A stretch of 64,000 nucleotides of DNA, from NCBI GenBank assembly GCA_027605045.1, contig JAQFWX010000006.1, positions 372,001 to 436,000 on the forward strand, in the 5' to 3' direction. The position numbers and the translations under genes are program-made. This DNA comes from Phallus indusiatus (Eukaryota > Basidiomycota > Agaricomycetes > Phallales > Phallaceae). Below, piece after piece: positions 24,145 to 36,373 of the stretch (positions within the stretch are counted from its first letter, which is position 1; each line of letters starts with the position of its first letter). The notes under the pieces are model-generated. The model ran no database searches, was not told the DNA's origin, and saw only the letters and a program-made list of their open reading frames with translations.

Positions 24145-24511
24145 CGCTGAGGGAGCATGAAGAAAAAAAATCTGCTAGCGCCTATGTGACACGATTTTAC
24201 GCGTCAACACGTCGACCGGGAACACAGAGCTATTATTACTCAGGAGCACAGATTCAGTTCTGGACCTCTTTTCCTTTTATTCAAACATTCGCATTAATCA
24301 TAAATAACAATATATTGTACAACGCTGTTGTTTCTCTAATTGCGTGGACAAACCGGGAATTACGTGACGTCACTGTCCAGTGTCACTTCAAAACACGCCT
24401 GAACAACCCACGTGACCTCATAGTTGTACGCGCATTGAACATTCGCCGTATTGGACCGTTGATCCTGGACTATCGCGCCGCCCCGCGTCAAGTTTTACTT
24501 CGCCCTCATCA
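24145..24511. promoter_or_regulatory. Divergent promoter between F-box gene and Ase1 gene
   Basis: The only upstream DNA for both divergent genes. It marks the border between the accessory F-box cluster and the conserved block. A TGACGTCA-like site (GTGACGTCACTG near 24364-24375) is visible, a palindrome of the CRE/ATF type; whether it works is unknown. Confidence 0.4.
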
Positions 24512-27193
24512 ATGGCGACCACCGTAGAATCTCTTATAACTTCACTTCAGGAATACCTGACATCACAAATCCCGCTCATCCCCGCTCTACATGCCCAGCT
24601 TGGTCTTCCTCCAAGCACCCTGACGGACGAGCTTGCTGAGCTTCACAGCGCATTGATTGATTGCGTAGATAAAAAGATCGAAGAAAGGCGAATAGAAGTC
24701 GATGAATGGATGAATAAATGCGAAGAAATGGAGACCGTGTGTATCAAGTTTACTAAAGCTCTTGGATCGCACGCAAAGACTCTTGCAAGCACTGTCGGCG
24801 AGTTGAGAAAACAACAGGTACGTCAAAGCCATATTCCTGATAACGGTTTCTTCACTGCTTCAATTGTATTCTAGGCGCTTCCTAAGCGTTGTGATTATTT
24901 AAACGTGTATCAAGAGAAGCTTCAGCTACTCTATCAAACGAAATACGAACAAGGCGTGAATCTGATAACCAAAATCGGTACCTTCGTGCACGTCTTGGGC
25001 GACGATTTCTTTTCCCCAGACACAATAACCATGATACCCGCACCAGGCACGGAAGAAGAAGATCCTTTATCGCTGAAAGATGTTACTCCAGAACGTCTCA
25101 GCAAGCTAGAGAAAGAGATCATTCGGGCCAAGAGCGAGATCGTAAGCATTATGATCTCTTTCCTCTCTGATTATTAGGTTTTAACAATAACATCAGACGA
25201 AACGTCGAAGTTACCTATCTCAAACATTCTTGGACATTGGCGTGCTTCATGAGGAACTCGGTCTTCCATTTCCTGCGGAAACGGAGATTGTCGCCTTCCC
25301 CAGGTTCGTCTCGGGAACGTCAACACCCTCGTCTGCATCAGACCCATTCATTTCGTCCATTCGCTCTTCCTTTGGACCCTCATCTTCCTCAAGCAAACTC
25401 TCAGAAGACGATCTATGTGCCTACAGTGCTATATTCGGACGGTTCGTGTCAAGACTTGAAGAAGCTATGGACGAATCACTGGATTTGGACGGTCCAGGAA
25501 ACGAGCAGTTCGGCGTTGAAAACGTAGAACCAGTCGTTGGATTGATCAAATGGGCAGAAGGATTAAAGGACGATGTAAGTCGTTCGTGCTTTTTTTTGGA
25601 AGACAACGGGATTGATTATGCCGGTGATTGATAGCTGATAGAACTGAAAAAAAGACGTGAAGCTCACATACAGACGCTATATGATGAATTAGAACACCTA
25701 TGGAATCGTACAGGGCATACCGTGGAGTATGCGAAAGCATTTGCCGATGCTCATCGCGGTTCAACCGAGGCCAATGTTCGAGCGGTAAGAGAGATGCTTC
25801 TTGAAGAAAAGGACACTTTACTGACTGAATGGATTCCAATAGTATGAAGATGAGTATGAAAGAATGGTCGAGATGAAGCGTGTGAAGATTATCGCTGTAA
25901 TTACGAATGCCCGAGCGGAAATTCAACAGTTGTGGGATGAGCTGATGGTAAGCGAAGAAGAACGCGGGGCGTTTGCGCCATTAGCAGATGGTAGCGTTTC
26001 TCTTTCTTCCGTGTTGTACATGTCTTTATTCAAAAATTCTTTTATAGATCACTTCAGTGAAGAGCTTTCTGCTTTGCATGAAATAGAGGTTGAGAAATTA
26101 AAGGAGGAACGAAGAATTAAAGAACCCGTTCTTACTGCAATGAAAAGGTATTCCGAGATTTGTAATGAGGAAAAGGAACTCGCCGTTCGTATCCATTTGC
26201 GGTCATATCAATCAAATATTGTTTGCTGAAATGTAACATACAGGCTTCTGCTGCAGATCAATCTCGACTGCTAGGTCGCGGACCGCGTGATCCAGGAAGA
26301 TTACTGCGAGAAGAGAAGATGCGCAAGAAGGTTGCTAGAGAGAAACCTCGCGTAAGTTGCAAAATAATCATGAAGACATCATTTCGATTGATACATTTTT
26401 TCCTTGGTAGTTGGAACAAGAGCTGTTGACAGCGGTTATGACTTGGGAGAGCGAACATGAGAGGCCTTTCCTTGTGCATGGAGAAAACATATTAGAATCT
26501 CTAACAGAGACGTTGGTAGACGAGGCAGAGAAGGAGAATCGTAAGGTATGTGATATGTTTGCTCTTTTGGGAGACTATTCATGACATTATGATTAGAGAG
26601 CTCGTCCTGGATCGGTACCTCCACGCGGGACTACACCCCAACCCACCGGGTCGGTGACTGGCGAGCGTATAACACCCGCGTCCGTCGGCCATGGGTCAAC
26701 GGCGAACAAACGACCACGTCTTGGGAATTACAATCAAAACACGAGTGGATCTTGTGTGCAATCCCAAGGTCACAATACACCAATCAAACCCATAATACCA
26801 TCAGGAACATCATCGTATGGCCTTAAACCGGGAAAGAAGACAAATGGACCATTGTCAAGTCTGCCGAGACCGGTGTCTAATTCAAAGCCCGGAAGTGGGT
26901 ATGGGCAACGTACGGTATCGGCTTCTTCGATTACCGCCGGTATACCTCGTGTTCCTTCGAATGCTTCGGCTGTTAGTTCTGTCAGTAATACTACCACGTC
27001 TCTGTTCAATAAACGAGTGGGAGGAAGAGCTCGGGAGAGTTTCAGACCTCGACCCAGTGCTGATAATTCCGTTCGGGAAAGCACGTCGTCAATGTCGTCT
27101 TCATCGTCGTCGTTTTTGTTATCGCAAGCTGCAGGGAATGGAAGACCTTGGACCCAGATGATGGGACAGGTGAAGGAAGAAGTGGGGTATTAA
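24512..27193 (+). CDS. ASE1: Microtubule-bundling protein, Ase1/PRC1/MAP65 family
   Basis: Crosslinks antiparallel microtubules of the spindle midzone and is needed for anaphase spindle stability and cytokinesis. Nine exons (24512-24817, 24875-25141, 25197-25574, 25635-25784, 25843-25990, 26048-26184, 26244-26351, 26411-26545, 26597-27193) close in phase to 741 aa, a normal length. Residues 1-460 are helical, with family motifs YQEKLQLLYQTKYEQG, VTPERLSKLEKEI, FLDIGVLHEELGLP, and the spectrin-like microtubule-binding core (YEDEYERMVEMK, ARAEIQQLWDELM, LLGRGPRDPGRLLREEKMRK). The tail of about 200 residues is basic and rich in Ser, Pro and Gly, as expected for a disordered, phospho-regulated tail. 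A decayed second copy lies at 46.4-47.9 kb. This is a housekeeping gene and an anchor for synteny comparison. Confidence 0.9.
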
Positions 27194-27482
27194 GTGAAAG
27201 AACGATGTGTTTTTCTTACGCGTGTGTTCACGATTATGATTATTCTTCTTTTTTTCTTTATTTTTGATTCGTTGACTGTGTATCTTGTGTAATCATGGGC
27301 TGGAGGAAGAGACGGCTCAAAATGGTGTAGTCTTAGCTTTTTGAGGAGGAAATGTTTTGATAATTGTGAGGAACCATGAATGAGAATACAAATACAGCGT
27401 TCTTTTATATGTTGTTTGAGTAAAATCAGGCTGCGACATAAAGTTAGACACTCAGAGGTATAGCGAGAGCGTTCTGACGCAC

Positions 27483-28068
27483 CTTGTAAGTAATCTGCGG
27501 CCATTAATCTGTAATAATGGGTTTGGTTTTAGGGTTTTCAGAATGTGCATTAGGAGGTATGTATTCTTACAATTCTAGTGCTAGCTCGGGTACAATTCTC
27601 TCTTGAAAGTCGGGGATCTCTTCTTTCGTCGTAGCTTTGTCGTATTGCGCTTTGAAAACCAGATATTCCATAACTTTCTCCGTTACAGCAGCACGCCTAT
27701 GAGAGTAAAAATCCGAAGTGAGATACGAATATCACCACAGAACAAATGCAAAACTCACAGATCTAATTGACAAGTGTTCGACGAGGCCTCGGCGAACCCA
27801 CCTACAAAATACCTTTTGTGTCAAGAACAAGTCTCGGAGGTTTGAAGACAGAGGAATATGAGTTAAATAATGTACGTACTTTCTAACATGTCTCCCAGAA
27901 AGCCACTGCCTTTTGCAGCTTTGCGTGTGATCATGAAAATGAATCCATCGTCACTGCGGATTTTGATCCAATCTGAATCGGAGCCTGTTGATGTCTAATG
28001 AAAAAAATGTGTGAGTATGTAAATAATAACAGGTAGAAAGACAATTGTTTCGTTTACCTCCTGGTTCA
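27483..28068 (-). CDS. ELC1: Elongin C (SKP1-fold ubiquitin ligase adaptor)
   Basis: Elongin C pairs with Elongin A/B or cullin-type ubiquitin ligases. Small exons 28068-28057, 27994-27880, 27801-27759, 27696-27571 and 27508-27483 join in phase to about 107 residues, near the usual length of about 110. Visible are the BTB/SKP1-fold features WIKIRSDDGFIFMITRKAA, SGFLGDMLES, GFAEASSN, VTEKVMEYLVFKAQY, EIPDFQERIVPELALELL and the C-terminal MAADYLQ. The frame continues past 27483 without similarity to the family, and a splice donor (GTGCGT) follows, so a tiny last exon further downstream is likely but not placed. It is tail-to-tail with the Ase1 gene. Confidence 0.82.
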
Positions 28069-28159
28069 TTGAAGTGTCGGCACTAAGCACACTATTGACC
28101 TCGGCCCGATGATGTAATCGAAGTCAATCTTCGAAAGGTTTTTTGTCTCCATTTACTAA

Positions 28160-29463
28160 ATGCCACCCATATTACCGACAGAACTCTTATTCGAGATTTA
28201 TTCTGGTCTATTTCCTTCTATTCCTCGCGTCTATGATGAGTTTGACTTTTCACCGATGGAAAAGGACTTTGAGAAACCTCGTTGGCAAGACATAAAGAGC
28301 TTAACGTTGGTTTCGAAACAAAGCAGGATGATCGCGCTTTCTTTGTGGTTCCATACGATAAGAATTAACGACGAGGAGATTTGGAAAGATGGTTATTGGG
28401 AGACGTGTTCTCTTGCGTATAAATACGCAAGGTATGCTCTGTGTCCTTCATAGCGCGACAGCTTAAAGCTAACTACTTTATAGAATTATTCATTACACAA
28501 GTCGGGGATATCAAACTCCTGCGCGATTCTTATCCAAATTCACACGCTTTCACACCTTACGGATTGATTTTCCGCCAACGCACTTGACCTCTTATGGAAC
28601 TGATAGCGACATCGCAGCACCCCAACTTGAACAAATCTTTCATGAGACTATACCACTTCAAACTTCCTTAAACGAAAACGAAAACGTCCAACAGTCGTTA
28701 CCTCGCATAACTCATCTGGTGATACATGGTATCACTTGGCTAGAACCGCTGGCAATGAAGCATCTCAGCCGGTTCTTCCCGAATCTTAGATCTTTGACAC
28801 TCAAACAACCTTTCATATGGTGTGGTGCTTGTAATACAATCGGAAATCCAGATTTTCTGGATTTCTTATCAGCGCCGAGAAAGTACAAGGCCATTGAGCT
28901 GGTTTATAACAACTCGGGATGTAGAGGTTTACCTGTGCGTTACCTTTTTTCTTCCTCCCTACAGACAGAATATCTGACAATCTACGCAGAGCTCTTACGT
29001 CAAAAATATCTTTCCTTTGAAGCACCTTCATACGATCAAATTCTCGGTTGCCTGTGGCGTCGGTTTACCATGGTACGAAGATCTATTTCAAACATCCCGC
29101 CCATCACACGAGCCGAATTCTCGAACGAACCTCACAACCAGCTCCACTTCTACGCCAACACCACATTCTCCTAGTTTAGTTCTCCGAAGCTACGAATTTC
29201 AAGATCCCCCCAATTTACATCTCGTAACCGACCTCCCACCAACGCAGAAAGACGACACCCTCCGGCTTTTCGGCTGGTCCGGGGAATGTCAATCTTGTCT
29301 GGTTCAGCTCGCGTTGGATCCTGGATTCAGGAGGACATGGAATGAACGACGTGAGACATTTTATAAATCTGTCTCTGAGAAGACGGGTGTGTTGCCTTCA
29401 TTGCGCAAAGTGGAATGGGAACTATTGGAGCTCACTCATATAAATTGGCCAATGTTGCTCTGA
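28160..29463 (+). CDS. F-box/LRR-like protein, distinct from the cluster family
   Basis: Exons 28160-28431, 28484-28934 and 28990-29463 close in phase to 398 residues. The N-terminus has an F-box-like pattern (PPILPTELLFEIYSGLFP, SLTLVSKQSRMIALSLWF). The middle holds leucine-rich segments (LPRITHLVIHGITWLEPL, HLSRFFPNLRSLTL, LKHLHTIKF). It lacks the DPKYRSHP signature of the cluster family, so it belongs to another F-box lineage. The second intron (55 nt) was placed by frame change plus a CTGAC branch site. Its 3' part from about 29349 and the following 350 bp occur again at 38.4-38.77 kb. Function beyond probable SCF adaptor is unknown. Confidence 0.7.
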
Positions 29464-30176
29464 TCGGTTTCTGAGGCGTCGTTGATAAGTATCCACTGCG
29501 ACCGAATCCACATTTTATATCTTGAGACAGAGTAATAGAGTTTGGTGAGCGATGTATCCGCGGCCAGGAAGAGGTCGATTTTGATGTAAGACAGAATGGG
29601 GGTGTGAAATGAAAAATGGCATTGCTGAGTTCGTACGCATTAACTCAGTTTCGAGCATCGGGATGTGATAGAGCACTGTGCCTGAATACAACGTACACTA
29701 CTACTTACAGATCGTAAGCTCGAGGCTTGATCAAGGCTTGATTAGCTTGATGCCGGTGACTCACTGTGACTTGCCGAATCAAAGGCAGAACCTTCTTCAT
29801 GTGTAGCACACCTGCGATGCTACCGTAGGACGTTCCAAATTTATTTTGAAGAAACAACATATGTGGCTCATAATCTCATAATTTCCTTTCTTAGTTTCTG
29901 GTTTTCGCTCAATTTCAAGAGATTTTTCTCGAGTCTTTTCAAGATCAACATTCGTTGACAAGTACTAGCAACTGGTACTTATATGGCTGCGTTTTGTTAC
30001 GAAGGGGCGGGAAGAAAGGCATAGCAATTAAGTGATGGTTGTGAACTGATGCAAATTGCGCTTGAGGCATACTCTCAGGCTAACACGACTTTTGCCACCC
30101 AAGCAAATATTTTCTGTGCTCACCGTGCTCCCCACGCTTTTCACTACAATTGTTTACCGGTACTTTAGCTTTAGTC
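29464..30176 (+). promoter_or_regulatory. Intergenic region and conserved 5' leader of NLR-1
   Basis: Bases about 29810-30176 are conserved upstream of every plus-strand NLR: the word CCTGCGATGCTACCGTAGGA near 29812 recurs near 39051 and, with changes, near 50609 and 59923. A second block contains GATGCAAATTGCGCTTGAGG about 125 bp before the start codon. The conservation across all copies suggests a shared promoter and 5' untranslated region, though recent duplication alone could explain it. Confidence 0.5.
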
Positions 30177-33100
30177 ATGACCAATTCAACGGAAAACTCG
30201 TGGAACGGTATAAAAATATCTGGTAAGTAATTTCAGATTTACTCATTGAAGTTTCGGTGTTTTTCTCATCTGGGGACCATTCCAAGATCTTTGCTTGCTT
30301 AATCCTCCGTCGAAAAAGAATACTCGATTCAAGATAATGGTTAAGTGCGGGATTAAGAAGGATGAGACACCATCAAGTGCAGCTAGGAAAGGGGATCGCG
30401 ATAACAAATGCGTGATTTGGATCAGGCCTCTCATTTTGTATGTTAGCTAGATCACAACCTTCCCGATTTTCATCTTACATTGCGACTTAGTGCTGGCGAT
30501 ATCACGGACGATACTCTCTTGACTTTTACTGTCCGGAATAAACGAATCCTAAATAATACAATTGGCTCGTCCAAATGCAGGGCCATCGACCTACTCAAGA
30601 TGCAAAGCAGCTCTGGTTAGTCAATATTACGGAATTAGAGAACATTGTGTTTAGCTAAATATTATACGATTGCAGGTTCATGCAAACTAGACGTCGCAGG
30701 AAACTGTCAATTAACATTCAGCATCGAAAAAATATCTCAGCTTAGCGTCGCTTCAGGAGTAATACAGCAAGCATCTGCAGGGTTATTACGAACTCAAAAC
30801 GCCCCAGCTGAGATTACCCACGTTAGTGAGCCTGAAACGCAAGTCTACGATGATAATGAGAAGACTTGGACGTTGTTCATCGACACATTTCAGGCTTTTA
30901 TGAAAGTGATGGATGGTGTTTCCGAGGTAGTTTCTTTAGAAGTATATCTTAACCTTCCACTCAAGCCTTTTGGTAGATAAATGTATACCTAAAAGTAGCG
31001 TGGAATATTCTATCTATTATTCCAAAGGTGAAGAGCACTTTTTTCCCTCTTGAACATTACAAACTAAATATACAATATTGATTTTTAAGACTGTTATCGC
31101 AAAAAAAAACCGTGATGACAAAGTCAAACAATTATGTGAAAAATTGAAAGACATTTACGAATACATTATGGATGCGGGAAGGCTCCACGAGCTTTTTGCC
31201 ACGACCCAGTCTGCAACTCGGTGGTCCACGATACTCTCCACGATTGTTCGGCAAACCATTGAATGTGCATATTTTATTCGAGCGTACAGTATGGAAAACG
31301 CAGGTTCAGTGTTTTTTTTTCATAATCATGTCACTTTAACAATCAAGTCTGATCTTCATACTCTAGCTAAGAACGTAATGAAAGGAATTAGCGGGAGTGT
31401 GGATGACAAGATCCAAAGTTTTAACGACAAACTTGACCACTTCATGAAGGTTATGACGGACTCAATCAATCTCGAAACAAGCGTTGTAACACTTCGCGTA
31501 TCTGAACAAATTGTTGAACTAAGTACGTTAATTATTGTCAAAGGCTACATGCCGTTGTCGATCATTCATGATTTCCTTATAAGATGAATTAATACTGCTT
31601 GGAGAAATGCCCTACGATTCGGAGGCTGGATTTTTTCCCAGCAAAGAATGTCTACCCGGAACTCGTCAGACATTAATCAATGAGATATTTGAATGGGTCA
31701 ATGACGACGCATCGTCGCAAATACTCGTACTGAGTGGACAAGCGGGGATAGGGAAGTCTGCAGTGGCACATACCATAGCTGGGATTCTCCAAAAGCAAAA
31801 TCGACTGGGATCCATGTTCTGTTTCAATAAAAGTTTTAAAGACCGGCGCGATTGTCTCTTCAGCACTATATCTCGCGACTTGGCCGACAGCGACACTCTT
31901 TGGCGGGAAGAATTAGTGAAGGTTATTAACAGCAACTCTGCTGTTCGGAGGAGAAAAGATGTCAAAACACAATATGGAGAACTTATTCTCAAACCTTCGA
32001 AAAATGTGGTCACTATCGGACCCGTAGTTATTGTCGTGGACGCGTTAGACGAGAGTGGAACCCGTAATGAACGCGAGGAAATCCTGACATTTCTCTTCAG
32101 AAGATGGTCAGAGCTTCCCGAAAGCTATCGTATCATAATTACCACTCGCCCGGAACAGGACATTGAAGCTCAAATTCGAGAATTCAATATTCCATGTAAA
32201 CGGATGGGTGATATTGATGCGGAGGAAACGCGTCGTGATATTGAAGCCTATGTCTCGAAACGTCTGGATAAAATATCACCGAAGTTGGATGAGATAGATA
32301 AGGATTGGCGCAGTATATTGTCGACGCGTGCCGAGGGCCTTTTCCAATGGGTACAGACAGCCTGCCAATTTATTGATCCCACGGTGACACGTTCAAGACT
32401 GGTAGGGAAAAGATGGGAAACCTGCATATCAAACTCGTCTTCGTCGTTATATGGATTATATCATCAAATTATATCAAGTCAATCAGAATTCCAGGACGCC
32501 GATTTTATTGAAGAGTTCAAGACGATCGTAGGCGCGATCATAACTGCGCGGGAACCTCTCTCAATCAATGCACTGCAAAATATCTTTGACAGTATCGACG
32601 ATATCGAATCCATACTTACCCCTTTTGGCTCTTTCTTCGTTGGCGTTCATAACACCTCTATTCCGGTGCAACCGGTTCACACCTCCTTGTTCGATTTTTT
32701 CGCCTCCCAACAAATTGGCGAAGAAACCAACGAGTACTATGTCGACACCTCAAACCAAGGTCGGATGACTATGGGCTGTCTCGTACTAATGAATCAAATG
32801 CTCCGCTTCAATATATGTAACCTGGATACATCACACCTGCGCAATCGCATGTTATCCGATTTCGATTCACGGGTCGAGAAAGCCATTCCGTTGCATTTAT
32901 CGTATTCGTGTCGTTTTTGGGGCTTTCATCTGCAATCGTCAGCACATAGCGAGGAAATTGTTCGCGAGATTCGTAAATTAATGGATAATAAACTGCTGTA
33001 TTATTTTGAGGTACTCAGTTTATTGGCTGCGGTTGATCGGGGCTGCGTGGCAATGCGAGAAATAATGAACTGGTGCAAAGTGAGTGATTCTATGCTCGTC

Positions 33101-35794
33101 GTCTATTCGATAGCTGAACGAGGTGGTAGGATGGAGACGGTACTTCGGCTGCAGATGCTATGGATACATGGGAGTTTGGGTTTGATTTCGGAGACACGAT
33201 GACGGAGAGCACCCCGCACCTCTATCTCTCCTGTCTTCCCTTTACTCCCACCGATTCGTTTGTATCCAGACAATACCTTTCAAGGTATCCTCGACTGTTC
33301 ACATTTGACGTCGGCCAACCCGTTAGTTCTACACACAAAAACGGTATCACCCAAAGGCATACTTCAGCTGGAACTCCTGTTGCGCTTGCATTTTCTCCAA
33401 AAGGCAGATATATCGCAACTGGATCAGACAGAGGTGATTTTTGGGTGTGGGACTATTTAACAGGGGACCGACTTGTGACAAAGATTCGTTCAGAATATGT
33501 GAATCATCGACATCGTCTGTTCAACCATTGGCGTGGAGTCTCTGACATCGTGTTTTCTCCTGATGGAGAATTGATTTACTGCTGTTTTTACGGCGGTGAT
33601 ATCCTGGTATGGAATATGGTAACGAAGGTGCCCAGCATAGAGAAGTATAAGGAGGCCGGTGCGGAGTGTCATTTTTGTACGATCTCTTCGGACGGGTGCT
33701 TTATAGTTCGGTGCACAAACAAGGACACACATGTATTCGATCGAAAAAGTCATCGGATTGTGGAAACGTTTAAGGGGCGTTTTACTTTTAATTCCGCCGC
33801 AATTTCACCCAAAGGAGACTGGATTGCCCTTTATCGGAACTCGAAAGATGATCAGTATCTTTACGTGCCAATTGATATGGCGTTCACTCCTGCGGCTCAT
33901 ATGACTAAGATGCGGTATGACACGGATGTGCACATATGGAATACTCGGAACTATGACACGCTGGATGTCGTGTCCCGCTGTGATGAAGGGGATCTGGCAC
34001 TGACCGACAACTACATTGCCTTTCAAAATATTCGTAGATCCATAGAGATTAGGGATTTAAGGAGAAACACTATCATCGAGATTAAATGTGAGACGCAGTC
34101 CCCGAGCTTTCACTTTTCCCCCGATGATCAATATCTCCTTTCTACCTCCAAAAACGTGTACTCGATTTGGAATGTGTCTACAGGAGAACTAATCAGTCAA
34201 TCCCATGTAGACGACAGGATATCCTGCATGGGGTTTTCACATGATTCCCAATCAATAGCATTGCGCACGCCTGATGGTGCAATTCACGTTCGACAATGGG
34301 ATAAATCTACAGAGACCGGTCATTCGCGTGGCCCGGATATTCAAGGAATTCACGAAATTTGGCTACGGGGCGCATATCTCATCCTCAAGTATTGGAACAT
34401 CTTCCATAGAGGTCACCTCCAAATCTCGGATATTGAGAGAAACATGATTGTTTTTGACGTCGAACTCAGTGAATCCAATAGACTTGTCAGTGTTTCTCCT
34501 GATGAGAAAAATGTACGTGTGGCATACGTCAATGCAAGGAGTGGACTCTGTCTCTGGGATGAAGAAGGTGAGATAGTTGTATGCGGACCAGACTATCCAT
34601 CTTTTGCACATTTGTGTTTGGGCAAATATCTTATTTTCACCGAACACAAGACTATCAAGATATGGGATATTCGCACCAGTGAGTAGATTCATGTTCCAAT
34701 CAGTACTTTATCAAACAGTTGAACTATTATTTCAGATCAAATAAAATCCGAGGTCCCTTCAAGTTGTCGGCCAACTATAAATGGCAGAGCAAATCCTCTT
34801 ATTTCCGTGCGAGATACCCAATTCGCTATTTTAGAAGGAAATGAAGGGGGAGTTTGGGAATGCGAATCAGGCGACAAAGTTGCGCAAGTCACGCTCAATA
34901 CAAGGTTCTTCTTTAACATGACACTGGTGTGTTCAGCCAGCGGGGAATACATCATATGCATGTCAGAGAAAAATGTCAACATCCTAGATGCATCAACGGG
35001 AGCAAGAGTGGCCTCGATTCAATCCTCACGCCACGATACTGCAAGACGACTATCACCCAATGGGAAATATCTGACATGGACAAGCGACGACGAAGTGATA
35101 CTGCTCGACACGGACACTCGGGCTGGAGTATCGCTCAAAGAACTGTCGTTGAATCAGCCCATTGAAAAGTTGTGGTTTTCTAACGATTCAAATTCTATCA
35201 TAACAGCGTCGAATGCAGATATCGACAAAAAAACCGGACTGTTAAATATTTGGGACATCGAAACCAAAAAAACGATTATGAAGCCAATTCGGTATCCGTT
35301 CAACCCGGAGAATATAGAGACTCTAGCTCTAAGCAATGGACACCTAGTAGATTCGATTAGAAACTCTTCGCAATGTTCTGTCTGGGACTTGGCTACGTAC
35401 GAGACAATGTCTGTTCTGTACAGCGCTCCTGCAGTCACCGACTCGGACGCCGATGGTACCGGCATTGAAAGGTAGGTTTAGTATCAGATATATTCAATTT
35501 ATTTCAGGTTCACTTATAAAGACATTCAGAATACCGATCTCTAACAAGACGGAGATATTGGATTACGCATTAATGGCCTGGAATAAAGCTTCGCTTCCCG
35601 CTTTCGCCCAGATGGATAATGGATGGGTTTTGGGTTTGCAAGGTGAACTTTTGTTTTGGGTTCCAGAAGATAAAAGAAAGCAATTCTGGTTTCCATGCAT
35701 GATGCATATACCCCACCAAAACATCACAAAACTAAATTTTACAAATTTTGTACATGGTTCCAATTGGGCGAAATGTAGGTCAAGAGATGACTAA
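30177..35794 (+). CDS. NLR-1: C2-like/NACHT/WD40 STAND receptor, intact
   Basis: Eleven exons (30177-30222, 30287-30437, 30491-30615, 30676-30926, 30977-31027, 31090-31303, 31367-31522, 31584-33079, 33130-34678, 34736-35471, 35530-35794) close in phase to 1,679 aa. The C2-like domain has LLNPPSKKNT, VIWIRPLI and LTFTVRNKRIL. The helical region has DTFQAFMKVMDGVSEV and VRQTIECAYFIRAYS. The NACHT domain has Walker A GQAGIGKS, Walker B VVDALDES and TTRPEQD. The propeller has about a dozen WD-like blades (GDFWVWDY, DVHIWNTR, VYSIWNV, IKIWDIRT, LLNIWDI) and ends FWVPEDKRKQFWFPCMMHIP. Two introns in the propeller (34679-34735 and 35472-35529) occupy positions that are coding in NLR-2. It is almost identical to NLR-3 outside the LTR there. 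Family members sense non-self or cell damage and trigger cell death in fungi; this role is inferred. Confidence 0.87.
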
Positions 35795-36373
35795 TGTGGC
35801 ACGGAACGTCGAACATATGTCATTCATATAAAGGCGTAGTACACAGACGGGTATGATTTGTACTACCGAGAACGATTTGTAATTTACTTCCCACATTTTT
35901 GTACCGGATATGTCAAGTTGAAGAAGTATATTATTTATTATTTGACTTTGAATTTGTTTTCGAATAGCTCGTCAGAGAGTGCGGAATTATATACATGAAT
36001 TTAGGAAACCTAATTTGAACGAAAATTCAAAAATTCTGCTAATGTCTCCCATTCGCCGCCGGTTGAGCGCGCTATCAGCGTATGGCGGCTGTCAAAGCAT
36101 CAGTATCCGCGAGAGTCTTCATGGATGTTATGACTGTATGTACCATGTAGTAATCGAGGATAATTGAATCCATCACTCGGGCCTAGTCATCGATCTGTGG
36201 TCAAACTGCGATTAGAAGAGCAAGTAAATATTGATGCATATCAAATGAACAGGCCTAGGATACCGACTATACATGTATTGGCAACCCATTACTGATCCGC
36301 GAAGAAATGTTGTATCCTTCATCAGAAGGCGTCAGGAGAAATTGAGTCTAAGGTCGCCTTAAATACCCGGCGT
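35795..36373. other. Duplicated NLR 3' flank (copy 1)
   Basis: Near-identical to 57136-57712 downstream of NLR-3. Both contain an open frame of about 60 codons (35979-36167 and 57291-57506, reading IHEFRKPN and YGGCQSISI), but the conservation is explained by the recent duplication. I do not call it a gene. Confidence 0.6.

Noticed and set aside
31304..31366. Reading the helical domain of NLR-1 without an intron here
   Set aside because: The frame happens to stay open in NLR-1 and NLR-A, but NLR-2 and NLR-4 need an intron at this place. Donor and acceptor sites are conserved in all copies, so splicing is preferred.
33080..33129. Separate NACHT and WD40 genes, because the two long frames differ in phase
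   Set aside because: A 50-52 nt intron with GTGAGT or GTATGT donors and TAG or CAG acceptors joins them in phase in all five copies.
35979..36167. Small ORF repeated at 57291-57506
   Set aside because: Its conservation is fully explained by the recent segmental duplication; surrounding non-coding DNA is equally conserved.
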